Assembly: GCA_021014325.1 (NCBI GenBank)
Contig: CM037463.1
Location: 22,576,026 to 22,640,025, forward strand
Origin: Plazaster borealis
Lineage: Eukaryota > Echinodermata > Asteroidea > Forcipulatida > Labidiasteridae
Length of the DNA stretch: 64,000 bases
Direction: 5' to 3'
Shown: positions 52,840-64,000 of the stretch, piece after piece
Layout of the letters: each line of letters opens with the position of its first letter
Position numbering within the stretch: the stretch's first letter is position 1
The notes under the pieces: model-generated
Told to the model about the DNA's origin: nothing
Database searches by the model: none
The model's input: only the letters and a program-made list of their open reading frames with translations
Translations under genes and position numbers: made by a program

Positions 52840-55292
52840 GTCATTTCCGAATATCTGTTTGTTACCTCAACAACCTCGTATTTCTAAGTATTTTGTCTGT
52901 TCTTAATTTCTATTAATGAAAAACATGGGTGGGGTAAAACCAAATGCCTATTGCTCGCCGTTTTGAATCAATTACAATGGGTTTCTTAATTGGCAAAAGG
53001 TATACTCATTTGCATATCCAATGAATAATTAACACTTACTATTCATGACTTATTCATTATAACTGTCACCTGCTGTGATTCAGAAACTAATGAACAATTT
53101 GGTGGGTTTAGCTGCTTGAAGTTTTCGGCGTTAATAACTGGAAATAATGGACAACCGTTGTGATTCTCAGTTGCCTGGGAAAGGAATGTTTTAGTAATAA
53201 TTTTGAATTCAATGCTGACGCTGAAGCGTTCGCTATGAACTTACATTTTTCAAAGGCGGTGAACTTGTTAATATAGTGAGTATTACTATTTTGCTGCAAA
53301 ACGTTTCTCTTCGCGGTTCTAGCTATGCTAAACAGACTCAAATAATTTATCTTCTTTTTTTAAATATGATTTGAAAATTTATAATGCATTTTTGGTTTAT
53401 TTGATATACTAATTGTGCGTTCCCATGAGGTAATAACAATTCCTGTAATGTTAAGTTGTTTTTGTTGTTGTTGTTTTTTGCTACAACTGGATACAAACTA
53501 AGGAAAACAATTTAAGTAAGAGATTGCCCTTTGATTTTGTGAATACTTAAGTTGATATTTAACTTATAGACTACTTTACAAGGCACTTGGATTGATCAGT
53601 TTTGGCAAAAAAGCTCAAGTTTTAACATAGACGATTTTTAGTTACATTATATGTACGCCTAAGTATTTTTGCACCGCACAATAGTTTTAAAAATATCCAC
53701 ACAGTTTATAATTTTAAGTAAAATTCTGAGCACAAAAAAATCAAAACGCAGAAAGTTGGCTCAAAATGCCGCAAACACACCGAGTGAAATGCTTGTCAGT
53801 GCGTTCCAAACTTTTACATAAACAAAATCACCACTGTGAATTAAACATTAAAAATAATGATTGAAGAAAAAAACAACTAGTAATAAATTAATAAATAAAT
53901 AAATGAATAATAAAAACAGGGGCTTATTTCATTAAAAAAAAAAATTAAAATTTAAAAAAAATTGTATTAAAAAAAACACGAAAGCGGATGTTTTCTGCTC
54001 ACTGGGCGCCCCATAACATAAACTTTATTTTAAGGTCCAATTTCATATAGCTGATGGAAAACTGGTAAACTGTTGCAGCTTTTAATGGAGTCATTACTCT
54101 ATGGCCGTTTTCGAAACCACTGCATGGGCTAAGGCTCCGGTCTAGGCTCCGTCTCCCTGTTTGAAGCCCAGTACCGAAGGTGTGTACGTTTTCAAAATGG
54201 ACGGAGCCCACAAGACAGAGCCTACGAGTCAAATCCGTGAATTCGAAAAGGGCGTATGTTGTCAAAGATAACGAGCGAATACATAAGAACATAAATCGGT
54301 TTAGCATAAATGGATCTCCAGCTAAGCATAAGGTCTTCATTTGTAGTGTCCCCCTGTCAGCTTTTGCTTAGCTAAAAAAAAACTACCAAGCAAATAATTT
54401 CTTCCCAACGGCTTTATGAAATTTGGCTAAAATGCAAAAGTCACATGCTTTTCCGCCCATCCATTTCCCATCAGGAAAAGCAGTACATTTTTTTACGCAT
54501 TTTGTTCTCTCAAATCTATTGATATGAAATATTAAAATCTACATATTATTTTTCTAATCCAGTTCATGTTTTGATTTTTATAGTATAGAAACAGTAGCAC
54601 ACATTTAACACAGTAAACACTGAACGAAACGGAAGGTATACATAAGGATGTGCACAAGTTGAGACAATTGTTCGGTTTATGTAAATAGTACCAAAAGCTT
54701 GTATATAGACGCTAACAATCTGAAAGCAATTTTTGTTTTGCCCACTCAGTTTTCTTTGTTTTGAAATATCCTAGTGTTAGGATTGTCAACCGTTACATCA
54801 GATGTATTGGTTAGTTTTAAGTGTCTGCAATAACGTTCAAACACTAGACTGTGCAAGTTTCGCGCCTATTCGATCATTGAAACCCGTTAAACTGCGTGAG
54901 TTTGTTTCCTCTGTTTCCACGAGTTAAAGTAATGTACGTAGAACCAAGGTGGTCCCCAAAATGTTCGAATACGCGCGAGACTTGCACGGTCTTTTGAGGA
55001 AATAGTTGTTGTTTTTTTGTCCCCAGTGACAAATCAACTGTACCCGCATTTTGATGTAGAAATATAGAAAGCAAAGAGATGATTTTTTTTTCTCGCTGGC
55101 ATAAATCTCTACCAGACTTGTTTTTAGAAATGATGTTGACGTTCAATCACGTGATGTGTTGGATGCGAACATTTTACAACCGTAAACAGCGTCGATTTAT
55201 TTGTCATCTAGCAATCCACGTCGAGCCCACTCCACAAGCTGTCAAAGTAAAAGAAACAAAGGAGGGGGGTGTAAGAAGACATTTGATTGAGT
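52840..55292. other. Intergenic, no supported gene
   Basis: AT-rich. A remnant of family F2 (ccagctaagcataaggtc; cttttgcttagctaaaaa; cggctttatgaaatttggct) lies near 54300-54430. A pure A/T patch is at 53930-53980. No exon recognised. Confidence 0.45.
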
Positions 55293-55669
55293 TTAAAGGT
55301 ATCGTACACGTTTGGTAATGACTCAAAACAAATATTAGCATAAAAACTGACTTGGTAACAAGCAACGGAGAGCTGTTGATAGTATAAAACATTGTGAGAA
55401 ACGACTCCCTCTGAAGTAACGTAGTTTTTGAGAAAGAGGTAATTTCTCACGAAAATAATAAAAACTTCTTGCAAGAAATTTTTATTCCTATCTGAAAGCA
55501 CACACATATTTTGTACAACAAGGGTGTTTTTTCTTTCATCATTTTCTTGCAACTTCGATGACCAATTGAGCCCAAATTTTCACAGGCTTGTTATTTTAAG
55601 CATATGTTGGGATACACCGAGTGAGAACACTGGTCTTTGACAATTTCCAAACGTGTTCAGTGCCTTTAA
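55293..55669 (-). mobile_element. TTAA-flanked MITE, class A, inverted, full length
   Basis: TTAA at 55293-55296 and 55666-55669. aaggtatcgtacacg left, cgtgttcagtgcctt right. Confidence 0.87.
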
Positions 55670-56046
55670 GCTTGTAAATGTTATTATTCAATCTGTTTGA
55701 AACGGCAAGAACACTTCAAACTTCACTGTTGAACTTTGGCGCTGATTTGACATTTTCGATTTAGATTATTATTTTGTTCTCTCTCTATCTTCTCTGGCGG
55801 TACAACTGGCATGAATTAAAAAAAGCAAGATTACGCAAACCAGACATAGGGTCAAAAACATCCAAATGCACGAATGATGTTCAAGAAAAGAAAACCTCGC
55901 AATGAATGGTTCTAAAAATGAGGTTGATATTGTCCCCAATTTATTATTTTACCTTGAGCCCACTAAGAGTTTCTATTTCTGTAAAAAACATTCTAAATTA
56001 ATTAAATTGGACGATAGCATATATATATATACAAGTAGCAGGGGAG

Positions 56047-56092
56047 ATGGCCTATCTTTCGATCCAAACCGGACCTTCGTCAGAGGCATAAA
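56047..56092 (-). ncRNA. Hammerhead-like motif, minus strand
   Basis: On the minus strand: CTGACGA (56083-56077), A, GGTCC, GGTTT, GGATC, GAAA, GATA, GGCC. Stem II is five pairs with one G-U. The last stem I pairs are shifted by a one-base deletion after the expected cleavage site. A third copy at 56389-56444 (minus) has a three-base insertion in the core. Confidence 0.4.
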
Positions 56093-56649
56093 CAAGCACA
56101 AGAATCATCACTACAGTTATTTTCTGTTTTCTGGTTTAAATCATGAGATCAATAAATGAGAATCCCCGGGATTAAAAAAATAAAAAATAAAAATAAAATA
56201 AAATAAACAAGCACAACACACAAACATATCCATTTATAGCAAAAAGAGGAGCAAAGAATTATCAAGGGAAGGTATCCAGAAAAAAAGCGGGAAAATTGTT
56301 GCCAATCAAAGTTATTAATTATTTTTTTACAAACAATATAGTGGCTAAGAACCAATCGGAGTAATATATATATATACCGGTAACTAGTTGGGGAGATGGC
56401 ATTAGCTTTCGATCCAAACCGAACCTTCGTCATCAGAGGCATAAACAAGCACAAACAAAAACATATCCATTTATAGCAAAAAGAGGAGCAAAGGATTATG
56501 GGAAGGCATCCAGAAAAAAGCGATATATATGTTGTTTGTAAATTAATAACTTTGATTTGCTATAATTTTCCCGTTTTTTTCTGGATACCTTTCCTTAATC
56601 CTTTGCTCTTTTTGGCTATAAATGGATATGTTTATCATTGTGTTTGTTT

Positions 56650-56693
56650 ATGCCTCTGACGAAGGTCAGGTTTAGATCGAAAGCTAAGGCCAT
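56650..56693 (+). ncRNA. Hammerhead-ribozyme-like motif
   Basis: ATGCCT, CTGACGA (56656-56662), one extra A, GGTCA/AGATC stem with loop GGTTT, GAAA (56679-56682), GCTA, then AGGC (56687-56690), which pairs with GCCT (56652-56655). This is the order of a hammerhead: stem I, CUGANGA, stem II, GAAA, NUH site, stem I. The extra A and a weak closing pair in stem II make activity uncertain. The minus-strand copy at 56047-56092 has a better stem II (GGTCC/GGATC). Confidence 0.4.
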
Positions 56694-56966
56694 CTCCCCT
56701 GCTAGTTTTATAAAAATCTAAGAATGTATATATTTAATTACGCACGGTCCCAAAATGTAAAAGTAGAATGCCTATTGGAAAATGGATAATTGGTTTTTTT
56801 TACGTTGGCACACAATTTACAGCCAGATCAAAATGCTGAGGTCGAATTTATTTTATTTTGTTGGAGGTTTTTGTTACAGAAAAAGAAACTCTATGTTGGC
56901 TCAAGGTGTATAAAACAACAAATTGGGGACATTTTAAATATCAGCTGTATATATCGATTGAAGTAA

Positions 56967-57134
56967 CTCTCAAGAAATGGGGCCAGGATGTCACCATGCG
57001 GTTCTGAACCACAGACAATGGAGCACCTACTCAGATGTCCCCTACTGGAGCAGAGGTGCGAGGCTGGAGACCTGACTGAATTCAATGAAAGTGCCAACGA
57101 CTGTGCTCAGTTCTGGCTGAAACACAGCATTTAG
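56967..57134 (+). pseudogene. 3' end of a LINE reverse-transcriptase ORF
   Basis: The frame ends at TAG (57132-57134). It reads PCGSEPQTMEHLLRCPLLEQ, then a Trp near the end (CAQFWLKHSI). The C..HLL.C spacing is the Cys/His motif found at the C-terminus of many non-LTR retrotransposon polyproteins. A stop lies just upstream in the same frame, so only a remnant is present. Confidence 0.7.
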
Positions 57135-59160
57135 CGTGTGTGGACACGATACGAAGAAGAATCGATTGATCAAGTGGCAAAGAATGCTCCTTTGGCACAA
57201 TCTCACATTATGCACGATACTCCTCATACGAATCTGGAGTTTGTACAAGATTGTAAGCTACTCAAACAAGTGAATAATAAATTGCTGGGAAACCCACCAA
57301 AAAAAAAAAAGGGAACAAAAATCCCCGGGGGATCTCTGAGTTGGCGGGAATACGTTGGAAGCTAATCATCTTTCGCCTCGTACCCAGCATTTGTGGATTC
57401 ATTTCCTCCCGATGCTTTCATACGGGTGTAAGTGGAAAGAAGGGGATAGAACGCCCTGGGGATAGGTCGTTAAAGCTAGACGAAGTGGGAACTTTACCCG
57501 ATCTCAGTAATTCGATGCGTTCTGGCGTATGCAGATTGGTCAATTACGATTGATATGTAGACGAAACAATAAAATATGGGCACTGTTTACATAACCATTT
57601 GGTAATTTGACCTCGATTCATTATGAGTGCAAACACAGCATCCAATAATACAGGTATTGTAAATGTAGACGGAAATCCAGGCTTTAGTATTAAAAAGAAA
57701 CACTACGCTAAATTTTATGTTGAACGAAAACGATTGTCTTACAGGCATGACCACAATTATTTATTGGGGCAATTAATTTGGGAGTGTCATATTATGGTTA
57801 TTGGTGATGGTGGTCGATCGCTTACCATGTCCATTCTTTCTGCGCATTCAGTTGGTAAAAGATTGTACATTCTGATCAGAGAACATTGCTGATTATCAAT
57901 CGTGCGCTTGTATGGGCTCGCCTGTAACAAACATAGGGAGAAAAAAATACAAAGGCAATGAGAATATTACTCCATCTTGGGTTTTCCCCCCAATTTAATC
58001 AATGTGACCAAACTGAGGTATAGGTTGTTGTTGTTTACACACACGGAACTCGACAGAGACACTGTTATAGCACAATGATTAAATGTAGCATTAGCAAGGA
58101 TCCAATATCCAATTAAATTTTGTTTTCATAGTAGGTTCTCCCGGCCAATTCCAACAAAGACTCATTCAATATAACACCCGGCTCAATCAATTATGGTTTG
58201 AAAATGAATGCTCTGTTGAATCAGCATTCAACAGTCAAAAGGAGTGATTCAATTTCAATTTAATTGAAATAGCATTCACCGGTCAAATAAGATCATTACA
58301 AATTCATTAATTAAGTCGTCAAGATCATTCGATTCGTAAAAAGCTAAACAGCCAGTGGCTAGTCAACCATTCCTTTTCATCAATTAGTTAGTATAAATTC
58401 AACCGAAGAATGGTGGAAATGTTTAGTCTTGCAACGCCTATAAATTAAATAGAATGACTCGAAACGAACTCGAATGAGGAGAACGAAATCATGGGTGCAC
58501 GAAAACGAAACTCAATGCAACACAGTAGCTATACCCTACAACTCGGGGGAAATACGTGTTGAATGTGTGGTTATGAATGTTTTGCTGAAATCGACCGGGA
58601 TAACTCATAGATTTGATACCAGCAGGAAACCGATTGTCTTGAGTGAAACTCCCCTGCTGAAATACTAGACGGTATTGCTAGAGTATTGTCTTTGGGCTAG
58701 AGTAGACATGTTATGTGATCTATTTTAATGAGGAGACGTCGGATCTGGGGAGAAAGCCCATTTCAATCTCAACTTCAATAGTCGACCAGTGTGCTCTATA
58801 TCTATAGTTCAGCGGTCTGCGACCCAACGAAGATTTCAGGCGATTTCGATCGCGACCCGCCCCGCCGATCGCCGTTCGATTAAAACCACCTGCTGAAGGA
58901 GGTATTGTCCGAATAAACACAGGCTAACCTTACTCCAACGAGCTTTGATTGATTGTGAGGCAATCTTTGTTGCTAACGGAATGAACGAAGTGTTGCGATT
59001 TTTTTTTCTTTTTTTTTTCTACAAAGTTTAACGACCCACATGATTTTGTTTTGATATTATGTATATATTTTTTGGGTCGCCCATAGTTTGCAATACGTTG
59101 CTTTTGTTTCGTTTGAAGAAATGTGGAAATGTGAACAGGTGTCTCGAACATTCATATGTG
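57135..59160. other. Intergenic, no supported gene
   Basis: 58130-58480 has many ATTCAnn/GAAT words like the interior of the 51.4-52.4 kb TIR element and may be its relative. Open frames at 57138-57892 and 58474-58668 carry no recognised motif. Confidence 0.4.
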
Positions 59161-59175
59161 GATTATTTTGATGTC

Positions 59176-59336
59176 AGGTAGGGTCACATAGTTGGTAAAT
59201 ACACTGAAAACTTACTTGGTGAAAAGCACTGCAGCTGTTGATAGTATAAACTATTTTGACTATTGACTAAAACTATTGTGCCTGTAAATCAGCATGACGT
59301 TGACAAAAAAAAAACAATCTATGACCCTACCTTTAA
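59176..59336 (+). mobile_element. TTAA-class MITE, class D, internally deleted
   Basis: aggtagggtcacatagttgg left; aatctatgaccctacct then TTAA (59333-59336) right. Only about 160 bases remain between the ends. Both ends show the class D inverted repeat clearly. Confidence 0.75.
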
Positions 59337-59720
59337 ATCGGATTAAACATAAGTATGAGAAAAATGTACACCATAACTGCTTTCTCCAGAACTTGATCGA
59401 CGGATTTTACGAAACTTTTAACGGGTCGGTTTTGGTCGAAATCATTAGAATGAATGCCATGCTGGTGCAGTGAAACGAAATCGATTCATTCAGAGCGTTT
59501 TGGATGACAAGTGTCGAAACACACATGAATAGCAAAAAGTGGTATTGTTTGACCACGAGTATTCGGAATCGAGTCCGAGCCTACTCTGTATGTCGAGTAT
59601 CGAGTATCGTGGGGTGTATACTTTGCGAGTACTAGAATGGTAAGAGTATCTTGAGAACGAGCACGAGTTCCGAGTATCGATAGTACAACATTACTTAAAT
59701 GTATAGCCCGTGCTAAAATG
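59337..59720. other. Intergenic, short-word repeats
   Basis: cgagtatcgagtatcg and related words between 59545 and 59690. No gene. Confidence 0.4.
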
Positions 59721-60608
59721 TGGCGTTTCGTGGCCGAGCGGTCAAGCACGGACTCAAGCTCTGGTGTTTCTGATCAACTGAGTGTGGGTTCGAGTTCCGG
59801 GCTTGACACTTGTTCCATGTCGTTCAGCAAGACACTATATAAGCATCATTGCTTCGGTCTTCGGATGGTACGTAAAGACGTAGGTCCTGTGTGTTGTGTA
59901 ATGCACGAAAACGATGCACTTGTCTTTAAAGGCACTGAACACGTTTGGAAATTGTCAAAGACCAGTGTTCTCACTTGGTGTATCCCAACATACGCTTAAA
60001 ATAACAAGCCTGTGAAAATTTGGGCTCAATTGGTCATCGAAGTTGCAAGTAAATGATAAAAGAAAAAACACCCGTGTTGTACAAATTTGTGTGCTTTCAG
60101 ACAAAAGGCTTCAGGCCTGAAGTCTTTTATTATTTTAGTGAGAAATTACCTCTCTCTCATAAACTACGTTACTTCAGAGGGAGTCGTCTCTCGCAATGTT
60201 TTATACTATCAACAGCTCTCCGTTGCTTGTTACCAAGTAAGTTTTTATGCCAATATTTGTTTTGAGTCATTACCAAACGTGTACGATACCTTTAAGGCCC
60301 TTTCCTGCATAGGCCTATACGATTGTTGTTACGTTGGACCACGATTGATCACGAGCATGTGTCCGATGCCGTTACGATTGTAAATAATTGAAAAAATCGT
60401 GCCTTGACTGTGGTAAAAATTCTGTATGTGGGAAAAGGGGTTCGCCGAGGTGTGTCTGACACGGTAGGCTGCATTAAACTTTTACAAGGTGCTATATGTA
60501 AGATGGATCTTATAATTCGGAACCAAGCTCTTCATACTTGTAAAAAAAAATGTATTGTAATAGGCGCTACGAGGCGCTATTCGGGTGTGAAAAGTGATTA
60601 TAATTATT
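59721..60608 (+). mobile_element. SINE family 1 split by a class A MITE
   Basis: The head (A box TGGCCGAGCGG 59731-59741; B box GGTTCGAGTTC 59787-59797) and the front of the body run to about 59926. The MITE follows (59926-60295). The back of the body then resumes (gaaaaggggttcgcc; caaggtgctatatgta; aggcgctattcgg) to a short AT tail at 60608. About 130 bases after the MITE (60296-60425) are unrelated to the SINE. Confidence 0.8.
59926..60295 (+). mobile_element. TTAA-flanked MITE, class A, nested in a SINE
   Basis: TTAA at 59926-59929 and 60292-60295. AAGGCACTGAACACG left, CGTGTACGATACCTT right. The central hairpin here reads acaaaaggcttcaggcctga instead of the usual cttgcaag version, so it represents a sub-class. 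Confidence 0.87.
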
Positions 60609-61385
60609 AAGAACTAATCAATTAAACTTAAGTTACAAGGCGGGGACAAAGTTAGGTCTCGAGACGCAAATGTTACAAACATTTCCCCCGAGCCCAAACA
60701 ACAGTGCCGGTGGAATGTATATACACAATGACTACGTGTTTGCCGGAAGCGAAATACTTAAAACCACGATCAACACCAACCCCCCCCCCCTTTCCCCCGT
60801 GTTTTTTGAAATTAATATCCGGAGTCTACCGGATATTTTAATATCCTCAAATCAAAGATTTATATTGTGATTAAAAAAATATATATGTCCGTAGCCTTTA
60901 GATACAAATAACAGTTATTACTGTTACTTTACAGCCCCCCCCCTCTTAAGTCTTCATACTAAAAACCTCCCGTCTATAAATATTGGTTTTGATAGACGAT
61001 ACCCCTCGGGTATTTTGTATGTTTCATTACACTTTGGTTATTGCACACAAATTTGTACTTTCGGTAAAATTGTCTTTGTAAAACAACAATTATTTTGTAC
61101 CGTTTTGATGAAGAACGGATCCAAATGGAGTGACTTTTTTTCCAGAAACTTGGGTACTTTTATTCTTTGATGATATAGCGATGGATAAATGATGTACCAA
61201 TGGGGGGGCTCAGAGCCAAACTGACTTTCCTGTTGTTGTAGTTTTTTCTTTGGGGGTACGGGGGGGGATACCTCTTGTGTAACCCTCCTACACTTTGCCG
61301 CGAGTTGACCAACCATTTGAAACCGTCCACTGTGCACGTTGTGGTTGATGGCACAACTTTGCACTGAAGTGAAGTGTCTTCCTTG
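60609..61385. other. Intergenic, no supported gene
   Basis: Poly-C runs at 60781-60790 and 60936-60945. A minus frame at 61038-61442 (134 codons) runs partly through a Pro/Lys low-complexity stretch and into the tandem repeat, and is not convincing. Confidence 0.4.
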
Positions 61386-61852
61386 TAGATGCATTCCCCA
61401 CATTATGTCATACTGCATAGTCTGTCTATCATTCAAAACCACACAATGGGTGATATTGAATGGCCAGACAGTAGGAGGGTTGACTGTGTAGATGCATGAT
61501 ATCTTATTGCACGCTAGAAAAGTTTACCATTCAAAACTACAGTGGGTGGTGTGATATTGAATGGTCATCAGACAGTAGGAGGGTTGACTGTGTACTGTGT
61601 AGATGCTTTCACCACATGATATCATATTGCAGGCTGGCGTAGTTTATCTATCATTCAAAACCAGTGGATGAAATTAAATGGTCAGACAGTAGGAGGGTTG
61701 ACTGTGTACTGTGTAGATGCTTTCACCACATGATATCGTATTGCACGCTGGCGGTTTTTACCTATCTTTCAAAACCCCAGTGGGTGGTGATATTGAATGG
61801 TCAGACAGTAGGAGGGTTGACTGTGTACTGTGTAGATACTTTGAATGCTCTG
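61386..61852 (+). repeat. 104-119 bp tandem repeat, about four copies
   Basis: gtaggagggttgactgtgta begins at 61471, 61575, 61689 and 61808. Units also share cacatgatatc, tattgcaggctggcg-like text, cattcaaaac and tgatattgaatggtcagaca. The last units carry an extra ctgtgtactgtgtagatgct. Confidence 0.85.
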
Positions 61853-62406
61853 ACCTCTTTAAGTAATGTTAGAGGACCGACCCCACCCCCGCCTCCCGCC
61901 TCCGTTAATCGGCGTGTGACATATTACTTCAAGTAGTGTCGTAAACAGGATCCCACAGTAATTGTCCTTCCCTAGTTCTTCGTTGAAATTGTGATCATCT
62001 TCAACTACATTATTACAAAATGGGGTCGTAGATAGACATTTTCATTTGGGGGGGGGTGGGGGCAAAGATAAATTTTGGGGGCAGGGAAAGAAGAGATTAT
62101 CATTATATATTAATATGATAGTTGATACACCCACTACATACACACCAATGCAGTTCAAAAACAGTAAAATAGTAGTTTTGGTTGAAAAAAACAAAAAAAA
62201 AAAAAAAAAAAAAATCTTAAATCTTTTATTTTTTTTAAAAAACTTTTCGACTAAATATAATTAAATTAAAAATTATTAAGTTACCAAGTGAAGTATCAGT
62301 TTAGAGTTGTAAGGTATTAGGCTCTCTTAAATTAATAAAAAAATTACTTTAATAATGTTATTGTTGTATAAATTATTTCAACATAATAAAATATAATAAT
62401 TGTGAC

Positions 62407-62438
<32 letters not shown>

Positions 62439-64000
62439 CAAAAATTGTTTGTGTAATTAATTATAATAATCACATAAATGTGTGTGCTGTGTGTGCTGTA
62501 AGCTAGTCTACCAGTATTCTTCCAGTATTACTCTCGAAATTCTCTTCGGGAATTCTTTTCTCGGCATGCTCCATGCAATACTCTCATGGTATCACTCATC
62601 AGAATCAACATCTTTTATTTCTTCTTCCCTTTTCCCGGTGTTGGAGGCAGGCAAATGGAGCACGAGGGATAAAATGGAGAAGAAAATGGTCTTACCTTTT
62701 TTTAAGCTACCTTTTGCTGTTTAAATCTCCCTTTTGTGCTGTTGTGTTTACGGGTTTACGGAGTTGTGTTTATGGAGCTAATGGTCTGCGTTCGCTCTCT
62801 GCGGCTGCTTACCGTCTCCTGTTACCGTCCCATATAAATACCATATAAACACAGCGCGTTACATGCGTCGTCAGCGGATGTCAGCGCACAGGAGCAGTGC
62901 CAAGCAGTGCCATGAAATTGGGCCCACGTATTAAACTGAACTACTTCACTCTCTGTAACCGCAAACCGCAAAACCACAACATACATTTTACAACCATACA
63001 CCGCGCGTACACGTTTTGTCGGCATGACTGGTTTTTACTTTTACGGCAGCATTTTATGCAGCCTTAAACGATTTATATATTATAAGAATATAATTTTCTG
63101 TGATTTCATATGGGGGGGCAAGAGGGGGGGCAAGGGTTCTGAGCGGGGGGGCGCAGGCCCGCTGCCCCCCCCCCCTCTGGTGACGCCACTGGATTGAGCA
63201 TGCATTCCTTCATTTAACCCTCAGTGTTCATCGAGACTATTGTGAAAAACCTGCGAATGGATCCTTTTGCAAATGGCGTCGTGTATTCAAGATTTATAGT
63301 ATTCGCCATTTCATTCAATTTTTAGTGTGTACCCTTCTTCAACATTGAGTTGAACTTTTCAATAATGACGACAGAGGTTTAGGGGTTTCGTTTTTTGCGA
63401 CTTTATACAAACTAAGCGTGGATTTTTGTTTAATGTTCAATATTTTTAGGATCATATAGTTTTAGATCCAGTTGTTAGCCTGCAGTGCATTGGATCGAGT
63501 GTTTTGGGGTCAAATATATTGCAAACATAATAATATGACTTAAGGTGTACTAAAAGTGAAATTTTCAAAGTTTCGTTTTTATTTTTAAAGTTTAAGGTTT
63601 AATTTCTATTTTTGTAGTTGCAATTATAAAAAAATTTTAGGGTGTGGTCAGACACATTTTTCATTGTTGACTTGTATTTTATTTTGTATAGTGTGCAGAC
63701 TATAATGGGATTGTAAGTCAGTGATTAACGCTGGATCGTGTATTTTTAACAAGTCATATTTTGCGTGAACATCAACCATCCTTCGTGCCGGACTCTTTTT
63801 TTGAAGTCACGTCAGGCTTTAGCTGAAACTATTAATGAGGAGGAGGAGGGGAGGGGGGGGGGCTTGGACAAGGAGGAGTTTCCTGTTCAGCTGATTTAAA
63901 TGCGTAATCGATATAGCATTGAAGCTACAAACTGCGTGTGTGAAGCTTTTTTCGAAAAGCCTATAGTGAAGACGGAGTAAATAAGAATATACACTGCAAA
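61853..64000. other. Intergenic end of window
   Basis: Long A runs (62186-62213, 62411-62440) and G/C runs (63111-63175). The text ggtgacgccactg at about 63180 looks like the right end of a CAGTGGCG-ended hAT-like element whose left end I could not place. No exon recognised. The final bases, acactgcaaa, resemble a CACTGCAAA element start cut by the window edge. Confidence 0.4.

Larger units (their letters stand above)
56022..56720. mobile_element. Penelope-like terminal cluster with inverted arms
   Basis: Three related arms: 56022-56330 and 56370-56520 in one orientation, 56525-56720 in the other. They share atatatatata, ggggagatggc, tttcgatccaaacc, aggcataaacaagcacaa, catatccatttatagcaaaa and atccagaaaaaagcg. 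Each arm has a hammerhead-like core. Penelope-like elements are known to carry tandem and inverted ends with hammerhead motifs; no reverse transcriptase or endonuclease frame remains here. Confidence 0.55.

Noticed and set aside
61038..61442. 134-codon minus frame as a gene
   Set aside because: Runs through a Pro/Lys low-complexity stretch into the tandem repeat. No motif and no splice context.

Overview
The window is AT-rich, repeat-dense eukaryotic DNA with one convincing gene. Its GT-AG introns, tRNA-derived SINEs, hairpin MITEs, and very abundant TTAA-flanked short elements suggest a marine invertebrate deuterostome. I favour an echinoderm, possibly a sea star, but that assignment is inference. 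No rRNA gene, intact tRNA gene, CRISPR array or bacterial-type operon is visible.

The main result is a five-exon plus-strand gene (about 16310-36000) that I assembled by eye from short exons separated by long introns. It has a TATA box and an initiator. The first coding exon encodes a signal peptide. The second encodes a short peptide with four cysteines. The second and third exons join to make a Gly-Gly-Lys-Arg amidation and cleavage site. The fourth and fifth exons encode an acidic tail ending in a stop, with a polyadenylation signal about 200 bases downstream. The 112-residue product has the architecture of a secreted peptide-hormone or neuropeptide precursor. I cannot assign it to a named family. 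All four splice junctions are canonical and their phases agree (1, 1, 0, 0).

Region by region: 1-16 kb is mostly intergenic, with TTAA elements, a Thr-codon microsatellite (8.6-9.2 kb), a foldback element (10.6 kb), a CAA microsatellite (14.7 kb) and a few possible small exons. 16.3-36 kb is the gene. Its first intron carries a 94-95 bp tandem repeat. Its second intron carries two kinds of SINE and a tandem repeat in which each unit bears a perfect CRE. Its third and fourth introns carry TTAA elements and one hAT-like element with 8-bp target-site duplications. 36-64 kb is intergenic and dominated by divergent inverted copies of the intron-1 satellite, foldback and hairpin elements, a 1-kb TIR element, a Penelope-like cluster with hammerhead-like cores, a LINE 3' end, a SINE split by a TTAA element, and a roughly 115-bp tandem repeat.

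Two patterns recur across the window. One is a large set of non-autonomous elements ending in TTAA/AGG termini, in several sequence classes sharing the same ends. The other is an apparent excess of the perfect CRE palindrome TGACGTCA (16 copies found by eye), including one inside coding exon 4. No search or folding program was available, so family names and evolutionary statements are inference unless marked as directly seen.
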